Assembly (NCBI GenBank): GCA_029168955.1 | Contig: JAPDOI010000709.1 | Location: forward strand, 1-64,000 | DNA from: Aplectana chamaeleonis | Lineage: Eukaryota; Nematoda; Chromadorea; Rhabditida; Cosmocercidae | DNA length: 64,000 bases | Reading direction: 5' to 3' | Shown here: positions 43,981 through 55,830 of the stretch, one piece after another | Layout: each line of letters begins with the position of its first letter | Position numbering within the stretch: the stretch's first letter is position 1 | Program-made: the position numbers and the translations under genes | The notes under the pieces: model-generated | Databases searched by the model: none | What the model was told of the DNA's origin: nothing | The model's input: only the letters and a program-made list of their open reading frames with translations

Positions 43981-44340
43981 TTGTAAATAGACCTAAGTCA
44001 GGGAGTTCATGTAATCTTTTCAGGACTCTAGAAAGCAGTTGAAAAATGTAAAGGATGAAGGAAGGTTTTCCCTAAGGGAGCGTGCAATATGCCTCGGAAA
44101 GCTTCAAAAGGGGTTCGCAGAACGTCGTGAGAGCTGAAAGGGCAGCATGGGCTGTAGAAGTAATGCGATAGATGTCTCAAAGAGTAAAGGGGTTTAGAAG
44201 AGAAGCTGAAATGAGCCGTAGAAAGCTGTTAAATCTCGAAAGAAGCTGCGTAAGAAACTGATAGACTGAATCTATGGAGATAGAATTGGTGTAGAGGAAG
44301 GAGGGGGGCTAGCGGCGATGCCAGTCTGTAGCTAGTTACA
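43981..44340. other. Unassigned purine-rich sequence
   Basis: Purine-rich (GAAAG, GTAGAAG words). No assignment. Confidence 0.4.
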
Positions 44341-44943
44341 TCTATCAAAAAGGGGTCTTCCAAGCGAAAGAGGTTTGGTTGGCGTCAGAAACGTTCCAAC
44401 AAAAAGGGAACAATAGGCAAGTACGATGAGGAGAGTCTACAAAAATTGAACAATATTTTCTGGGACTGATTTTCTTGGCCGATACTTCTTAACAGCGAAA
44501 ACAAATCTTTGTGGTATTTCACGAGGAAGAGTTCCATGGTTTCCAAAAATGAACTTCTATTCGTTGACGAGATTATAAGAAAATACTCTTTTTTGATAGT
44601 GCACTTTGGTTTCGCTTCTCGTAGCAGCTGGAGCTAGCCGTCTGTGTAGGTGAAGTTGACATCATTTTCTCTTATAATGATAACTAATTGGTATACATAA
44701 ATATACATTTTTATCGTTGCTCGCATAATCGGAGTATATTTGGAACCACAAAACGCTTCCGTATGGAGCACCGCAACGGTTTGTTTTTGCTATTAAGAAG
44801 TTTCGGCCAAGAAAATCAGTCTCAGAAAATATTGTTCAATTTTTGAAGACTCTCCTCATCGTACTTGCCTATTGTTCCCTTTTTGTTGGAACGTTTCTGA
44901 CGCCAACCAAACCTCTTTCGCTTGGAAGACCCCTTTTTGATAG
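44341..44943. mobile_element. 603-bp TIR element with ~165-bp arms
   Basis: TCTATCAAAAAGGGGTCTTC at 44341 and its inverse ending 44943. Arms 44341-44507 and 44780-44943 are almost identical inverses. The unpaired centre is ~270 bp with no coding frame. It lies ~190 bp left of the satellite array. Confidence 0.85.
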
Positions 44944-45134
44944 AATAGTTCACTTTTTCTTGATATTACAAAGTAATATCTCTGAAAATCTTCAATATTT
45001 TCGAAACATCATGGATTGATATGACAATCAGTAAGTAATTGACTTGTCGCACACGCTACAAATGACGCGCGACTCTATTTCCTCGACGTCCTGATGACGT
45101 CATCACATGCCCCATTCACTTTGATGGCGTCATA
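44944..45134. other. Left border of the satellite
   Basis: GATATGACAATCAGTAAGTA near 45017 resembles part of the 145-bp satellite monomer, so this may be a very decayed outer unit. Confidence 0.45.
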
Positions 45135-48100
45135 AGAAAGTAACAAGCTTGTTAGTCACTTTCCCTGTCCCTTCCCTACGAAAAAGTACAGCCTACAACG
45201 TGTTTTAGCGATTTGATCTATCAACTGATAATATCACTTGATATGATAAGCAGTAATAAGTGAAGTAGTTAATGTTAAACAGTAAGTAACAAACTTGTTA
45301 GTCACTTTCCCACTCCCTTCCCATCGAAAAGTACAGCCTACAACGTGTTTTAGCGATTTGATCTACCAAGGGATAATATCACTTGATATGATAAGCAGTA
45401 ATAAGTGAAATAGTTAATGTTAAACAGTAAGTAATAAACTTGTTAGTCACTTTCCTTGTCTCTTTCCATCGAAAAGTACAGCCTACAACGTGTTTTAGCG
45501 ATTTGATCTACCCACTGATAATATCACTTGATATGATAAGCAGTAATAAGTGAAATAGTTAATGTTAAACAGTAAGTTATAAACTTGTTAGTCACTTTCC
45601 TTGTCCATTCCCATCGAAAAATACAGCGTACAACGTGTTTTAGCGATTGGATCTACCAACTGATAATATCATTTGATATGATAAGCAGCAATAAGTGAAA
45701 TAGTTAATGTTAAACAGTAAGTAATAAACTTGTTAGTCACTTTCCTTGTCCCTTTCCATCGAAAAGTGCAGCCTACAACGTGTTTTAGCGATTTGATCTA
45801 CCAACTGATAATATCACTTGATATGATAAGCAGTAATAAGTGAAATAGTTAATGTTAAACAGTAAGGTATAAACTTGTTAGTCACTTTCCCTGTCCCTTC
45901 CCTACGAAAAAGTACAGCCTACAACGTGTTTTAGCGATTTGATCTACCAACTGATAATATCACTTGATATGATAAGCAGTAATAAGTGAAGTAGTTAATG
46001 TTAAACAGTAAGTAACAAACTTGTTAGTCACTTTCCTAGTCCCTTCCCATAGAAAAGTACAGCCTACAACGTGTTTTAGCGATTTGATCTACCAACTGAT
46101 AATATCACTTGATATGATAAGCAGTAATAAGTGAAATAGTTAATGTTAAACAGTAAGTAATAAACTTGTTAGTCACTTTCCTTGTCCCTTTCCATCGAAA
46201 AGTACAGCCTACAACGTGTTTTAGCGATTTGATCTACCCACTGATAATATCACTTGATATGATAAGCAGTAATAAGTGAAATAGTTAATGTTAAACAGAG
46301 TAAGTTATAAGCTTGTTAGTCACTTTCCTTGTCCCTTTCCATCGAAAAGTACAGCCTACAACGTGTTTTAGCGATTTGATCTACCAACTGATAATATCAC
46401 TTGATATGATAAGCAGTAAAAAGTGAAGTAGTTAATGTTAAACAGTAAGTAACAAACTTATAAGTCACTTTCCTAGTCCCTTCCCATCGAAAAGTACAGC
46501 CTACAACGTGTTTTAGCGATTTGATCTACCAACTGATAATATCACTTGATATGATAAGCAGTAATAAGTGAAATAGTTAATGTAAACAGTAAGTAATAAA
46601 CTTGTTAGTCACTTTCCTTTCCCTTTCCATCGAAAAGTACAGCCTACAACGTGTTGTAGCGATTTGATCCACCAACTGATAATATCACTTGATATGATAA
46701 GCAGTAATAAGTGAAGCAGTTAATGTTAAACAGTAAGTAATAAACTTGTTAGTCACTTTCCTTGTCCCTTTCCATCGAAAAGTACAGCCTACAACGTGTT
46801 TTAGCGATTTGATCTACCAACTGATAATATCACTTGATATGATAAGCAGTAATAAGTGAAGTAGTTAATGTTAAACAGTAAGTAACAAACTTGTTAGTCA
46901 CTTTCCTAGTCCCTTCCCATAGAAAAGTACAGCCTACAACGTGTTTTAGCGATTTGATCTACCAACTTATAATATCACTTGATATGATAAGCAGTAATAA
47001 GTGAAATAGTTAATGTTAAACAGTAAGTAATAAACTTGTTAGTCACTTTCCTTGTCCCTTTCCATCGAAAAGTACAGCCTACAACGTGTTTTAGCGATTT
47101 GATCTACCCACTGATAATATCACTTGATATGATAAGCAGTAATAAGTGAAATAGTTAATGTTAAACAGAGTAAGTTATAAGCTTGTTAGTCACTTTCCTT
47201 GTCCCTTTCCATCGAAAAGTACAGCCTACAACGTGTTTTAGCGAATTGATCTACCAACTGATAATATCACTTGATATGATAAGCAGTAAAAAGTGAAGTA
47301 GTTAATGTTAAACAGTAAGTAACAAACTTGTTAGTCACTTTCCTAGTCCCTTCCCATCGAAAAGTACAGCCTACAACGTGTTTTAGCGATTTGATCTACC
47401 AACTGATAATATCACTTGATATGATAAGCAGTAATAAGTGAAATAGTTAATGTGAACAGTAAGTAATAAACTTGTTAGTCACTTTCCTTTCCCTTTCCAT
47501 CGAAAAGTACAGCCTACAACGTGTTTTAGCGATTTGATCCACCAACTGATAATATCACTTGATATGATAAGCAGTAATAAGTGAAGCAGTTAATGTTAAA
47601 CAGTAAGTAATAAACTTGTTAGTCACTTTCCTTGTCCCTTTCCATCGAAAAGTACAGCCTACAACGTGTTTTAGCGATTTGATCCACCAACTGATAATAT
47701 CACTTGATATGATAAGCAGTAATAAGTGAAGCAGTTAATGTTAAACAGTAAGTAATAAACTTGTTAGTCACTTTCCTTGTCCCTTTCCATCGAAAAGTAC
47801 AGCCTACAACGTGTTTTAGCGATTTGATCTACCAACTGATAATATCACTTGATATGATAAGCAGTAATAAGTGAAGTAGTTAATGTTAAACAGTAAGTAA
47901 CAAACTTGTTAGTCACTTTCCTTGTCCCTTCCCATCGAAAAGTACAGCCTACAACGTGTTTTAGCGATTTGATCTACCAACTGATAATATCACTTGATAT
48001 GATAAGCAGTAATAAGTGAAATAGTTAATGTGAACAGTAAGTAATAAACTTGTTAGTCACTTTCCTAGTCCCTTCCCATCGAAAAGTACAGCCTACAACG

Positions 48101-49345
48101 TGTTTTAGCGATTTGATCTACCAACTGATAATATCACTTGATATGATAAGCAGTAATAAGTGAAATAGTTAATGTAAACAGTAAGTAATAAACTTGTTAG
48201 TCACTTTCCTTGTCCCTTTCCATCGAAAAGTACAGCCTACAACGTGTTTTAGCGATTTGATCTACCAACTGATAATATCACTTGATATGATAAGCAGTAA
48301 TAAGTGAAGTAGTTAATGTTAAACAGTAAGTAACAAACTTGTTAGTCACTTTCCTTGTCCCTTTCCATCGAAAAGTACAGCCTACAACGTGTTTTAGCGA
48401 TTTGATCTACCAACTGATAATATCACTTGATATGATAAGCAGTAATAAGTGAAGCAGTTAATGTTAAACAGTAAGTAATAAACTTGTTAGTCACTTTCCT
48501 TGTCCCTTTCCATCGAAAGCCTACAACGTGTTTTAGCGATTTGATCTACTAACTGATAATATCACTTGATATGATAAGCAGTAATAAGTGAAGTAGTTAA
48601 TGTTAAACAGTAAGTAATAAACTTGTTAGTCACTTTCCTTGTCCCTTTCCATCGAAAAGTACAGCCTACAACGTGTTTTAGCGATTTGATCTACCCACTG
48701 ATAATATCACTTGATATGATAAGCAGTAATAAGTGAAAAAGTTAATGTTAAACAGAGTAAGTTATAAGCTTGTTAGTCACTTTCCTTGTCCCTTTCCATC
48801 GAAAAGTACAGCCTACAACGTGTTTTAGCGAATTGATCTACCAACTGATAATATCACTTGATATGATAAGCAGTAAAAAGTGAAGTAGTTAATGTTAAAC
48901 AGTAAGTAACAAACTTGTTAGTCACTTTCCTAGTCCCTTCCCATCGAAAAGTACAGCCTACAACGTGTTTTAGCGATTTGATCTACCAACTGATAATATC
49001 ACTTGATATGATAAGCAGTAATAAGTGAAGTAGTTAATGTTAAACAGTAAGTAACAAACTTGTTAGTCACTTTCCTTGTCCCTTCCCATCGAAAAGTACA
49101 GCCTACAACGTGTTTTAGCGATTTGATCTACCAACTGATAATATCACTTGATAGGATAAGCAGTAATAAGTGAAGCAGTTAATGTTAAACAGTAAGTAAT
49201 AAACTTGTTAGTCACTTTCCTTGTCCCTTTCCATCGAAAAGTACAGCCTACAACGTGTTTTAGCGATTTGATCTACCCACTGATAATATCACTTGATATG
49301 ATAAGCAGTAATAAGTGAAGCAGTTAATGTTATACGGTAAGTACT
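45135..49345. repeat. 145-bp satellite DNA, about 29 monomers, with 870-bp higher-order repeat
   Basis: Monomers of 145 bp: GTTAGTCAC begins at 45151, 45297, 45442, 45587 and 45732, and so on. Marker words are AGTACAGCCTACAACGTGTT, TAGCGATTTGATCTACC and ATATGATAAGCAGTAATAAG. Variant monomers recur 870 bp apart (six units): CCCATAGAAAAG at ~46048 and ~46918, TTAAACAGAG at 46291 and 47161, AAGCAGTAAA at 46411 and 47281. A further copy of the last two variants is at ~48748 and ~48868 (11 units on, with an 8-bp deletion near 48518). Edge monomers are more diverged. No ORF. Confidence 0.97.
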
Positions 49346-49441
49346 CATTGTCTACCCACTCACCAGTCTGCTTATCTATCCACATACCAACTTACCTGCC
49401 TGTTCAACTGATCACCTGCGACCATTGGCAGTGACCACTAC
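49346..49441. other. Right border of the satellite
   Basis: CTACCCACT/CTATCCAC words of low complexity. No assignment. Confidence 0.4.
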
Positions 49442-49510
49442 TAAGGGTGCGTAACGCACGAGGAGGAGCGAAGCACGAAGCGCGAAGCACGAAGCACCAA
49501 GCAGTAACAC
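49442..49510. repeat. GAAGCACGAAGCGC short-word array
   Basis: Leader AAGGGTGCGTAAC followed by GCACGAGGAGGAGC and overlapping GCACGAAGC words. Confidence 0.7.
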
Positions 49511-50337
49511 GCGCACAACAAGAATTTTTGATAAGGATTCGCCGATCTAACTTTGTTAGTTTCCAACCCATTTGGCTCAAATTTTGTCAGCATGTGCCTC
49601 CTGAACCCTCTCACCTATATTCCGATGGGAATCTCTGGAGAATTTGTTTAACCAATTCACGACCACGCCTAATTTTGGGTGGCTGCACGTTCGGACCGCG
49701 TGCAATATTGCGTCACCGTATAACGTGTCCCACCGGTGGGACACGCTGGCTTGAATATCGTCCCACGGGTAATTCCTTTTTCTTTATTGTGTCCATAGTG
49801 TAGCTAGCAAAGATGGTCGGACAGTATCAGATTTTGAGCTTCCGAGACGCTTTCGTTATCGAGAAACGATTACTCAAAACCGAAACGGGGTCGACTGAGC
49901 TGCAACGCTTTCAGAAAAGTAAACGAGTTTCAAACGATAGGTTTGCACTAAGCAACCTAAAAGCTAGCAATAGAAAGAAAAATAAATCACTAGGGGCTTC
50001 TAAAGCTTCTTTGCAGCCGTTTTTTCCTCTACTTCAGCCCACCTGAATTTAGAAAGTTCTAAATATGTTGCTGCATCTGACCTACTGATGGACCACGAGG
50101 TTTTTATTTAGGTCTTGTGTAGATCAACACATTGATCACATGCAGGTTCGAAAGTGGTTTCTTGTTTCGGAGAGATCGATTTTTGAAAAGGGTGTCCCAC
50201 CGGTGGGACACGCTGTCCGAAGTGGTAGTCAACGCGTACCCCACCGGTGGGACACGTGGTCGTGAATGGGTTAACAGGTTTTATTAACTACTTCACAGAA
50301 TTCCAAGTGATCACAAGTCCCGGGCAAAACCAAACCT
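49511..50337. other. Unassigned sequence with three copies of a 20-bp palindrome
   Basis: GTGTCCCACCGGTGGGACAC occurs exactly at 49725-49744 and 50192-50211, and with changed first bases at 50236-50255. The rest has no coding or repeat assignment. Confidence 0.6.
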
Positions 50338-50360
50338 CTCCAGCCGCTTCGCGGCTGGAG
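50338..50360. repeat. GC-rich hairpin
   Basis: Perfect 10-bp stem CTCCAGCCGC-TTC-GCGGCTGGAG. No T-run, so a terminator role is not supported. Confidence 0.6.
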
Positions 50361-50535
50361 CGATAACGTTGCGTTGTGATCTAGTAGGTGGAAACTTTAG
50401 CGACCACAACCCAAAGATTGAGAGTATATGATTTTTTAGAGCTGTGGTACGCCACTTCACCCTTCGCAAAAAAAAAATCATCTCACTGCTAAGCCGGTAA
50501 GCTAATTTGTTTTTTCTTATCTCTCTAGAAGATTT

Positions 50536-50806
50536 GGCCGAGAAACAGCCCCCCCCCAGGCACCGCAGCTGCTCCCGATGGGCTAATTCTCGGCTATTTT
50601 GCGGCTATTTCTCGATTATTTCTCGTTTATTACGCGGCCAGTGCCCGGCCGAGACCACATTGTCCGCGAAATAGCCCACCAGGCTTTGCAGCGGCTCCTG
50701 GTAGGCTATATCCAGACTATTTCGCGGCCATTGCTCGGCCGAGATATGGACGAGAAATAGCCCACCAGGAGCCGTTGTGGATCCTGGAGGGGGCTGTTTC
50801 TCGGCC
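50536..50806. repeat. Foldback of CTATTTCGCGGC words
   Basis: Outer inverted ends GGCCGAGAAACAGCCCCC and GGGGGCTGTTTCTCGGCC. The interior repeats CGGCTATTTCTCG and CGAAATAGCCCACCAGG words on both strands. Confidence 0.65.
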
Positions 50807-50989
50807 ATTTCCTGGCAACTGGTGCTTTTAACACAGCCACCAATCTAGAAATGATGCTGCAAACTTTTACTGCCGGTCTTACCTTCATTCACAATTACAG
50901 ACAACAATACCGTCAATCACAACGAAAATACGCTCATGTAAGGGGAAGCAGTAATAGTGGGTGATCAAGAAACCCGATTTTACCCTTAC

Positions 50990-51150
50990 CTTTCCGGAGT
51001 AGGGCACGGTTCAGCAGACCCAAGCAGACCACATATTTGGCGGCCATTTCGCGGCCAGCGTTATTTAGCTATTATTCTGCGGCTATTTCGCGGCAACCAT
51101 TATTTGACGGCTATTACGCGACAAGCAGGCATTTCGCGGCTAATTCTCGG
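50990..51150. repeat. CTATTTCGCGGC short-word array
   Basis: GGCCATTTCGCGGCCAGCG, CGGCTATTTCGCGGCAAC, CATTTCGCGGCTAATTCTCG: the same word family as 50536-50806. Confidence 0.65.
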
Positions 51151-51815
51151 TAAAAACTCGCAGAGTTGTTTCTTGTGTAACAATACACATTTCAGAAGAG
51201 GAGAGTAGTCGTGAATGAGCCGTCCACCACTGCGCAGTAATGATGAGTGTACGTCGAAGACGGAGCTCATCTTGGCCGAAATCGTTACAATTTGGTTCAT
51301 ATTGTTGTTGATTTCGATGTATATTCTCATTTTGGGCACGTTATTAGCCTTCTCTAATTCACATTGTGGGACCTGCATTAAATGCAGCCTTCGGGTTGCC
51401 CAGGATAGTTTGCCTTTCATTTGAAGATTTTCTTTCCATGGCCGCTGGTATTCTTGTGAAATTATGAAATATCATTTCTGTATGGCGTTAATCCTGTATA
51501 TGTTAAACCTGTATCATTGCTGCTTACAGCTTGTGAGAAGACCTCATTTTCTTCATGTACGAGATTCATACTGTGTTGTTAGCGTTTTTTCAGTTTTTGA
51601 TTTTGGATTTGGCTTTGAATTTGTAGGAAATTGCATTGGAAGTAAATTTCTGATGGATTTTGTGTTGATTAACGTTTTTATATGGATTGTGAGGAAATGC
51701 GTAAGTCTACTGAGCAGTTTTAGCACAGTACACACGTAGCGATCGAGGAAGCTAGCGGAAAGGTAAGCGGTATGGTAAGCATTTTGAAACCCGGCTCCCT
51801 GAGAACGGCTTTACA
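51151..51815. other. Unassigned AT-rich sequence
   Basis: No credible coding frame or repeat. Confidence 0.4.
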
Positions 51816-51818
51816 GAG

Positions 51819-51956
51819 CCAACTAAGTCCCTGCAAAACTCAGCTTTGGTCCCTCCCAATAACAAACTTAGGAGGGACCAACCACGGCCAACTTAGTCCC
51901 TGCAAAGCTCAACATTGGTCCCTTCCAATAGCGAACTTAGGAGGGACCAACTCCGC
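51819..51956. repeat. 69-bp tandem duplication
   Basis: CCAACTAAGTCCCTGCAAA at 51819 and CCAACTTAGTCCCTGCAAA at 51888. Each unit contains an inverted pair TTGGTCCCTCCC / GGAGGGACCAA. Confidence 0.8.
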
Positions 51957-52249
51957 CCACTTTAGGGGATCGTCCCCAGCTGTCGGTGGGGATGGAATGA
52001 GTTTGGGTTGGGGATCGTCCCAAGAGTTCATCAGAGTTGTAGATTAGTCCTCCGTAACGTACATTCACACGCTAATTCGCTGCACCGGGAAGGCAATTTT
52101 CGTCATCCGGGTGGCTGGTAACAATCGAGGGGTTAGCGGGTCGCCCGGAAAGATTGGCGGGTCGCCCGGACCGGGATCTGGCCCCGATTTTTAGTGTCCG
52201 GGTGGCCCGAAATGCAATTTTTTTCGCACCGGGAAGGCCGGAACGAAGT
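51957..52249. repeat. GGGGATCGTCCCC and GGGTCGCCCGG short-word arrays
   Basis: GGGGATCGTCCCCAGC and GGGGATCGTCCCAAG near 51964 and 52010. GGGTCGCCCGG at 52138 and 52159, with related GGGTGGCCCGAAATGC. Pairs with 37541-37880. Confidence 0.65.
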
Positions 52250-52378
52250 TCTGAGTTGGGGCGGGGTTGCAAAAGCTCGGAGGCGGGGTTGCGGAAATTT
52301 TTCGATTTGCTTTGCTAAAATGTAGTATTTTTGACTTGTTTCTGTGCTTCCAAAGGCGTGAGCAGTCTACTAGGAGTC
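52250..52378 (+). repeat. Right-half fragment of family D MITE
   Basis: GGGGCGGGGTTGCAAAAGCTC through ATTTTTCGATTTGC to GGCGTGAGCAGTCTAC matches 39574-39690 of the complete D copy. The left half is replaced by the GGGTCGCCCGG array and the terminus is lost. Confidence 0.75.
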
Positions 52379-52406
52379 ATGCGACTTCTAGTAGACTGCT
52401 CACGCC
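52355..52406. repeat. 24-bp hairpin at the broken D end
   Basis: GGCGTGAGCAGTCTACTAGG + AGTC, loop ATGC, then the inverse with one mismatch. It looks like an inverted duplication of the D sequence at its break. Confidence 0.8.
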
Positions 52407-53639
52407 ACATGATCGATACTCCTCCATTGCACGCTGCCGCATCTTCCGGCGGCGGGACTGCAATCGACCCCACAGGGGCTGGTGCTTGTGTACAGCGCGC
52501 AACGGGAGCATGGTCAAGCAATGTTACAAATTTTCCAAAGTGGGGGATCGCCACCAAACTTCAAAATTGGGGGGGTCGCACCGTCGTGTTTTTTCGCTTC
52601 CTTTTTTTCGATTTCAACCCAGCTACACCACAGAATGTTTTCTACACAACCACGAGTTGTTCAGATTTGTGTGTCAACCGCTGGTGACCTAAATACTCGT
52701 CAAAATTGCAATTGTCTAAGCAGCGAAAATTGGTTTTTTTTGAGGGGGGGCTTCCAGTGTCATGCACAATGCTCTGATGGGCCGTAACTCAGCGGTTCGG
52801 TAAAATAGACGGACCTGGAAACCGGAAAAAAATCAAAGCTGCGCATATAGAGGGAGAAATAAAAAAATTCCCCGTTGGATAAAGTAGTGTTAAAAGGCCG
52901 TTTTATTTCCAAATGGCCTTTACAGCCTTGGCTTTTAGACGGCACCTCATGGCAGTACAAAAGACACCAGAAGGTCCTTAAAACCCTTTTTTTCTTATAC
53001 CGAAAAATCCGATTTCGAGGAGCATTTAGGTGGCCAGCGGCTCAAAAACCGGTCTGATGGGGCTGAAACTGTGTGGAAAACCGTTCGAAGTGTTTCTGAG
53101 TCGACTACAAGCAAAATTGGGCCAAACTGAAAAAAAAAATCACTTTTGGGCGATTTTTCCTGTTCGCAAGGGGAATTTTTTTTTGAAAACCCTATTTTTC
53201 AAATAGTAGTTGGGCGTTTGTTGGATAAAAAATTAATATTGGTAAATAAAATGTTTTGTCGTTAATTTTTTTCGGCACCAAGGTCGAAACCTTCACAAAT
53301 ATCACTGACCTGAATAAAAAAATATAAAAAGTAAAGAAGTCGAATAATCATAATCAGCCAAAATAATTCCTTATCTAAGGAAAAAGAAAGTGGGCGGGGC
53401 AAAAAAGCGGACTCAGCGCGGCCGCCTATTTCGGCATCGCTGCAGGGGGATCGCACCCATGATCGCAGTTTTTCCAACGGGTTGCTTGACCCTGAACGGG
53501 TGACCTGCGCACAAGAACGAACAGCGGAAATCGTACACACAAAAATGGATAGCTCAACTTGCAGAAAAATACTTCAAAGGGTTTCTATTTCAAAGGTAAA
53601 CAAAATAGGTTTTGTCTAATTCGAATGTGGGGCACTGAA
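52407..53639. other. Unassigned sequence
   Basis: No recognisable gene. A weak tRNA B box-like word on the minus strand near 53453 is not enough to call a SINE. Confidence 0.4.
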
Positions 53640-53950
53640 TTTTTCCGGGTATTCGAATCAATCCCAAAATTTGTATCCCCGAATGAATCGAATATTCGAA
53701 TAAATTCAAAGTTTTATTCCCCGAATAAGTCGAATATTCGAATCAATCCCAAAACTTGTATTCCCGAATGAATCGAATATTCGAATAAATTCAAAGTTTT
53801 ATTCCCCGAATAAGTCGAATATTCGAATCAATCCCAAAACTTGTATTCCGAATGAATCGAATATTCGAATAAATCCGAAATTTAAATTCCGGACTGAATC
53901 GAATATTCGAATACTCGATATTCGAATTATTCGAATATTATTCGGATATT
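53640..53950. repeat. ATTCGAAT array with ~85-bp dimer period
   Basis: Alternates ATTCGAATCAATCCCAAAAC and ATTCGAATAAATTCAAAGTT subunits (43 + 42 bp) about three times, then degenerates to ATTCGAAT words. Its right side abuts a family A end. Confidence 0.85.
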
Positions 53951-53965
53951 TATTCGATTCGGTCC

Positions 53966-54391
53966 CAAGTCTAGTGTTCACGATAATCTTCAATTTCGAG
54001 TTTATCTACAAGATCGATGGCTTGGCTCCCTAGTAGAGCTGAAATGACGAAAAGATTGGGAAAGACGCACGGAAAGTACACGAAAAGCTGTACTTTCATC
54101 TCGCCTCTTTACTCTCAGTGTAATTGTTGAATGTGACAATGAAATCTTTTGTGGACCCATCCCATAAAAATCTCCACTCTCTGTTGCTGCGTTCGTTCGG
54201 ACCCTAACCAACACAGAGTACTCTTCCATTTTCGATTGACGCCGTTTTCACCGGTGACAACCACTAAAAACATGTTCATCTAACCGGTCCAGACTAGGGA
54301 AAAATCTCAGTGAAATAAGGCGTTTTAGTGGGTTTTCGACGTCTCTCGTGATTATGGTAGCATTCGGTGGCTAAAGCCATGTTTTGACTGC
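53966..54391 (-). repeat. Family A MITE, inverted, far end missing
   Basis: Starts CTAGTGTTCACGATAATCTT (a decayed terminus) and follows inverted A through TTTTCACCGGTGACAACCAC and GGTGGCTAAAGCCATGTTTTG. The last ~60 bp are absent. Confidence 0.8.
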
Positions 54392-54843
54392 ACCGCTGCT
54401 GTTTTTCATCGTAGCGATTTTGCAGCCGCTGCTGCAGCGATGTAGCAGCGACAGCGATTCTGTTTATAGTGCATAGCCTCACGGATGAACGAAGAAATCC
54501 AATCAGTCAGTGAAGTTAATGGCTGGTAGTCATCAATAACACGTTTCGACTCGCAAGCACTCATCTTGCCATGTGAAAGGGTCAACGTTCACTAGACGAA
54601 ACGTGTCATTCGCTGGCAATCGCTCCATCGCTGCCATGATGGCAGCCATGATCAGCGACCATCGAGAATGCTCGTCCAGCAGCGAAGCAGTAAAACATAG
54701 GATTTCGTCGCCGCGACCCCGCGATGTAGGACGTTTGCTACGAAGCGATCACTATTGGAGCGCCTTTCCATTGCGCGCGATGAAGGAGGAAGAGTTGTCC
54801 CTCGCATGGCCGCAGCGACCACCTGCAGCCAAAACATGGCTCT
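54392..54843. repeat. GCAGCGAT short-word region
   Basis: Loose repeats GCAGCCGCTGCTGCAGCGAT, GTAGCAGCGACAGCGAT, CATCGCTGCCATGATGGCAG. An open frame at 54573-54845 is a by-product with no motifs. Confidence 0.5.
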
Positions 54844-55141
54844 AGGCTCCGTCCATAGCAGACGTCCTAGCGTCCAGTGAAGCTGGGGGTTTGCATCTTC
54901 AACATTTCTTATTGATCTGACTCCCCAGCGACCACTGCAGCCGGCCTGTGGCTGATGGTGGGGGCTTAGCGGCCCGGGCGGCTGTCTTTAAAATTATCAA
55001 TACCATCGTTAAGCCCGTGCCGTCCTCGGACACGTTGCATGCGCCAGCCGTCGAGCGTCATGCGCCAGCGTTTCAGCGCTGGCACATTACGCTTCGACGC
55101 CTTGACGCTTGCCGCCTGTCGTTCGCTATGGACAGATCCTA
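54844..55141. mobile_element. ~300-bp MITE with CTATGGAC ends
   Basis: Inverted ends AGGCTCCGTCCATAGC (54844) and GCTATGGACAGATCCT (55126-55141), with weaker pairing inside (GACGTCCTAGCGTC). A partial copy is at 8308-8399. Confidence 0.65.
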
Positions 55142-55198
55142 ACGCGTTAATTTGAGCCGGAAACTTTGGAACGAAAATCATAGTTGAAAACACCCATA

Positions 55199-55775
55199 GA
55201 CGCAGTGTTTACAGTGGCTTTCACCTTCGATGTCTTCACGGTTCACGGAAGCTCTGCTGCCCCATAAAGCAGAGCATGCTGAAAAGAACGTAAGCGGTAT
55301 TTTCGTGCTAAAATAGGCCCTCCCTTGCTCGTGTTGATTTTTGAGTGTGGAAGATTAGACCGCCATGAAAGATGATCAATGCAGCCAAGTGTTTCAGCTC
55401 ACTTCTAGTTAGAGGCACATAACACCCAATAAATTATTTTTCAGTTTTTATTGCTGATCTCCTGTGAAAGATCATGCCTATCAGTGCACCGCTGTGAAGG
55501 ATGATACCTATCAGTGCAGTGAAGCGATCAGCTCACTTATCAGCACTTCTTTGACTTGATCAATCCTGTAATCTGAGTGATTATTTTTTCACATCGAGGC
55601 GGCGGAGATGGAGCACGGGGCGGCTCTGGGACTCCCGAAACGCTTGTTTGCAGCCGTTCCTTGAAATTCCTGGCTCGCTTTCTGCCGTTCTTTTGACACT
55701 GGGAGCCTAGGATCCTCCTCGCCTATGATTTAAGTGTGGGAAATCGCTGAGAATGATTATCGTGAACACCGCCTT
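55199..55775 (+). repeat. Family E MITE with internal duplication
   Basis: 577 bp, GACGCAGTGTTTACAGTGGC to TATCGTGAACACCGCCTT, TA-flanked. Longer than 27622-28070: the (A/G)AAGATGATAC...TCAGTGCA segment appears repeated near 55365-55530. Confidence 0.85.
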
Positions 55776-55830
55776 TAAAAGTCGCAAGCATGAGTTTACG
55801 ATATTCTTCAACCTCGGGATTATTTTCTTA

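Noticed and set aside
45135..49345. CRISPR-like regular array
   Set aside because: Units are contiguous 145-bp satellite monomers with no unique spacers, in eukaryotic DNA.
49346..49510. Helitron end near the satellite (hairpin plus CTAAG-like word)
   Set aside because: No CTRR terminus next to a proper hairpin and no TC start at the other side.
50338..50360. Intrinsic transcription terminator
   Set aside because: No T-run follows the stem and the context is eukaryotic.
53262..53540. Second tRNA-derived SINE on the minus strand
   Set aside because: Only a weak B box-like GGTGCGATCC is visible; no A box at proper spacing and no tail.
54573..54845. 90-codon frame in the GCAGCGAT region
   Set aside because: Composition follows the short-word repeat; no domain motif.
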